Shown: positions 4,653 to 6,878 of the stretch, piece after piece
Numbering within the stretch: position 1 is the first letter of the stretch
Layout of the letters: the number at the start of each line of letters is the position of its first letter
Source: Verrucomicrobiaceae bacterium
GTDB lineage: Bacteria > Verrucomicrobiota > Verrucomicrobiia > Verrucomicrobiales > Verrucomicrobiaceae
NCBI GenBank assembly: GCA_021151605.1
Contig: JAGKWZ010000303.1
Span: forward strand, 1 to 6,878
DNA length: 6,878 bases
Direction: 5' to 3'
Notes under the pieces: model-generated
Database searches by the model: none
What the model was told of the DNA's origin: nothing
The model's input: only the letters and a program-made list of their open reading frames with translations
Translations under genes and position numbers: made by a program

Positions 4653-6878
4653 TCAAGGAGTCACGACTCGTAGGCGGTAGAATGTCGGGAAACCGGATGC
4701 AGGAGAGCTTACCTGCACCGTTCGAATGACACCGCCGCCTTCAGTGATGCTCGCTATTCCCGTCGGCACCGTGCCATTCACTGAGATAGCCAGCGGCAGC
4801 CAAGTGACGAAATCCGTCGTGCATTCCACGATGAGCGTCATGCCACGCGCCAGACTATTGCGTGTGAGGCTAAGCTGGGCGGTCTGATTGCCTGGCGGGC
4901 CAATGAGCTGGAGCGTGAGCGGCGTCGTCGAGCTGCTGCCAAGGGCGAACTCAATGGCGTTAGCGACGCCATTGCCGTTCGCGTCGTGACTTGGGCCGTT
5001 GAGCAACGGATTAGAAAGCTGGGCCGGTGTGAGGTTTGCATTCCGCCAATCCTCAAAGCTCTCCACATCCGGCGTAGTGTAGAGCGTATTGATCTCGCCT
5101 TGATTCAAAGCACGGCGATAGACGCGAAAATCATCGATCTGGCCAAACCAGCCGTTCCAGCCGGCGCTGAGGCCGCCGATGCGGAGGAGGTCGCTCACGG
5201 TGCCGCCATTGCCGGTGTTGAAGGTGGTGTTCTGCGTGCCGTTGTCGAAATACACGCGTGTGCGCCAGGTTCCAGCATCGTTGAAGTTCACCATGGTGAC
5301 GAGATGCCACTGGCCGTCATTGAGAGCGGGCGCGGTGTTGATCGTGCCGCCGTATTGGTTGCCGTTGATGCCTTGCAGGCCCGGCGTGGGATTCGTGGAC
5401 CAGAGACGGAATTGCGTGAGCTGCGGCGAGCCGCTGTCTTTGCTGAAAAGCGTGGTGTAGCCGTTTGTGGTCGTGGTGCGGCACCAAAGCGAGATGGTGA
5501 AGGCATCGCCACGCGGATTGAGATTGAGGTCGGATTGATTGGCGGGCGTGAAGTTCTGCATGCCTGCGTTGGTCGATGAAGGGCCATACGCGCCGCCGAA
5601 GCGGCCATCCGTGATCCACTGCGCACCGGTGACGGTGGTGGCGTGATTGTTGCCGACCGTGGCGCTGTCCCACACTCGCGTGCCGCTGCCTTCATCAAAG
5701 GTGTAGTGCAGGATGAGATCCGGATCATTCACGAAGCCACCGACGGGTGCGACATCGAGAGCAAGTGTTTGCGTGTCGCTGCCGGAGGCATCGGTCACTC
5801 GCACCACGAGGCTCGCACGCGCCGCTGTTGTTGGAATGCCGCTGAGCACACCGCTCGATGAAAACGTGATTCCGGCAGGCAGCACGCCGCTGTCGAGGCT
5901 CCACGTGCGTGTGGAAATACCGCCGGTGGCTGAAAGGGAGGCGTTGTAGGCCACGCCGATGGTTCCAGCGGTCAAAGTGGTCGTCGTAATGGTGAGCGGA
6001 CCATTCACCGTGAGCACGGCGGGCGTGGTGATGGCGCTGCCCTGCGCATTCGTGACCGTGCAGGTGTAGCTGCCGGCATCGGCGAGGCTCACGGAGGCGA
6101 TTTGCAGCTCGGGACTGTTCGTTCCGATGATGGTGGCGCCGCGTCGCCATTCATAAGTGAAGGGTCCGGTGCCACTGACAGCGACGACGAAGCTCAAAGC
6201 ATTGCCTTCGGCCAAAGTGAGGCTCTGCGGCTCGCTGACGATGCCGGGTGCCTGCGGCGAAGGCGTAGTCGGTGGCGCGAGTGGCACGCCATTCGCATCG
6301 CGACCATCGAGTTGGGTCAAATAGTCGATCAGGTCGCTGCGATCACCGCTGGGCAGGCTTTGCACGAGGCGATGCGGCTGCGCGATGGCGAGCTGCGAGG
6401 CATTCGCGACGAGCAGACCGTTCAGGATGAGATCGCCATTGCCGCGCAGTACTTCGATGGTGTTCGTGGTGCCGGCATTGAGCGGCACATCGAGCGTGAG
6501 CCAGCGCCAGCCGCCGGTGTTCCAGGCCATGTCAGGGTCCTGTCGCAGGGTGGTGAGCGTTTGCGAGGCACCATTCACGCGGAGATACGCGGTGCCGCCG
6601 CCGTATTGCCGCACATAGCGCAGCGAGAGTCGCGCTGTGCCGCCGCTGCCGCCATCGACATTCGTGAAGCGCACGCCGGAGACATTCTCCGTGCCGCCGA
6701 TGAAGGCCGCCGCGCCATTGAAGTAACCGCGATTGAAGCCGCCGCCGCCTTCCGCCGGTGTGTCGGCAAAGATACCCGTGTTTGCCCCGAAGAACTCGCC
6801 CGTGCCACCCGCAAGCCAGAGGCCACCCGCGTAACTGAAGACCTCGCCGAGCGTCGCGGCCTGACCGTGATGCAGATA
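4653..6878 (-). CDS. C-terminal part of large secreted cytochrome c/CBM/Ig/LamG mosaic protein (5' end outside window)
   Basis: The frame stays open to the window edge, giving 741 visible C-terminal residues; the GTG at 6674 lies inside a domain and is not the start. In order (numbered from the edge): residues 1-14, YLHHGQAATLGEVF, a motif near the C-terminus of cytochrome c-peroxidase-like domains; 15-158, a CBM6/35-like beta-sandwich (GGTGEFFGANTG, AAAFIGG, VRFTNVDGG, YLRVNG, LTLDVPLNAGTTNTIEV); 160-193, the expected last cytochrome helix (HRLVQSLPSGDRSDLIDYLTQLDG); 197-211, a Pro-rich linker; 212-292, an Ig-like domain (YEWRRG, DAGSYTCTVTN) with only one of the usual two Cys; 294-377, a putative-Ig (He_PIG) domain (GVLPAGITFS, GVLSGIPT); 384-600, LamG/concanavalin-type (LHYTFDEGSGT, FTISLWCRT, GQIDDFRVYRRAL); 603-741, a tail with DxNxNGxxNxxE loop (632-643) and ECTTDFVTW. 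Likely exported, binding polysaccharide; heme motifs would lie upstream. The exact role is unknown. Confidence 0.85.
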   Translation of the reverse strand, partial: YLHHGQAATLGEVFSYAGGLWLAGGTGEFFGANTGIFADTPAEGGGGFNRGYFNGAAAFIGGTENVSGVRFTNVDGGSGGTARLSLRYVRQYGGGTAYLRVNGASQTLTTLRQDPDMAWNTGGWRWLTLDVPLNAGTTNTIEVLRGNGDLILNGLLVANASQLAIAQPHRLVQSLPSGDRSDLIDYLTQLDGRDANGVPLAPPTTPSPQAPGIVSEPQSLTLAEGNALSFVVAVSGTGPFTYEWRRGATIIGTNSPELQIASVSLADAGSYTCTVTNAQGSAITTPAVLTVNGPLTITTTTLTAGTIGVAYNASLSATGGISTRTWSLDSGVLPAGITFSSSGVLSGIPTTAARASLVVRVTDASGSDTQTLALDVAPVGGFVNDPDLILHYTFDEGSGTRVWDSATVGNNHATTVTGAQWITDGRFGGAYGPSSTNAGMQNFTPANQSDLNLNPRGDAFTISLWCRTTTTNGYTTLFSKDSGSPQLTQFRLWSTNPTPGLQGINGNQYGGTINTAPALNDGQWHLVTMVNFNDAGTWRTRVYFDNGTQNTTFNTGNGGTVSDLLRIGGLSAGWNGWFGQIDDFRVYRRALNQGEINTLYTTPDVESFEDWRNANLTPAQLSNPLLNGPSHDANGNGVANAIEFALGSSSTTPLTLQLIGPPGNQTAQLSLTRNSLARGMTLIVECTTDFVTWLPLAISVNGTVPTGIASITEGGGVIRTVQVSSPASGFPTFYRLRVVTP
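6405..6836 (-). other. CBM6/35-like domain nested in the cytochrome c region
   Basis: This stretch encodes about 144 residues with the hallmarks of a CBM6/CBM35-type beta-sandwich: an acidic start (GEFFGANTG), a Gly/Asn-rich loop (GGGGFNRGYFNG), FIGG, a FTNVDGGSGG strand-turn, YLRVNG, a Trp-rich WNTGGWRWLTLDV strand, and LNAGTTNTIEV followed by LILNGLLVA. It is flanked on both sides by segments belonging to one cytochrome fold. Sugar specificity cannot be read from the sequence; assignment is by pattern, not search. Confidence 0.6.

Noticed and set aside
4658..4669. GAGTC-AC-GACTC inverted repeat as a bidirectional terminator
   Set aside because: Stem is at most 4-5 bp with an impossible or tiny loop, lies inside the minus-strand coding end, and has no T-run.
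4986..5579. 197-codon plus-strand frame opposite the LamG region
   Set aside because: Ala/Val/Arg/Glu-rich with no domain; the minus strand encodes a complete LamG domain here.

Overview
The window looks like chromosome from a Verrucomicrobiota bacterium (Prosthecobacter/Verrucomicrobium-like). This is inferred from style, not from a marker gene. The DNA is GC-rich. It carries a PAS-AraC regulator, a secreted sialate-O-acetylesterase-type hydrolase with a Lys/Glu-rich insert, and a very long secreted mosaic protein (cytochrome tail, CBM, Ig, He_PIG, LamG). That protein ends in the DxNxNG calcium loop plus beta-strand region common in exported verrucomicrobial proteins.

Layout. Positions 1-~201 appear to be one end of an insertion sequence. 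A minus-strand reading frame starts at 141 behind a strong Shine-Dalgarno site, changes frame at an A7 run and then reads like the N-terminus of an IS5-family transposase before leaving the window. A candidate IS terminus followed by CTAG lies about 20 bp upstream of the next gene. At 225-1073 (+) is a PAS-AraC transcriptional regulator. After a 138-bp gap holding an 8-bp inverted repeat comes a signal-peptide-bearing SGNH/sialate O-acetylesterase (1212-2765, +), closed by a strong intrinsic terminator (2788-2823). Next are a small DUF3820-like protein (2860-3183, +) and, 37 bp later, an RhlE-type DEAD-box RNA helicase with an RGG-rich tail (3221-4645, +). The rest (4653-6878, -) is the C-terminal 741 residues of a large secreted protein whose N-terminus lies outside the window. 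It converges on the helicase with only 7 bp between stop codons.

How the genes may work together. The regulator and esterase are neighbours in the same orientation and could form a local carbohydrate-response pair, but no operator is proven. The DUF3820 gene and helicase are probably co-transcribed and concern nucleic acid rather than sugar metabolism. The minus-strand protein is an envelope or extracellular protein joining redox-type (cytochrome) and polysaccharide-binding modules.

The two points most worth attention are: (1) a carbohydrate-binding-like domain that appears to be inserted inside the C-terminal part of a cytochrome c domain, and (2) the probable IS end directly upstream of the regulator, with a frame change at a homopolymer beside a hairpin.
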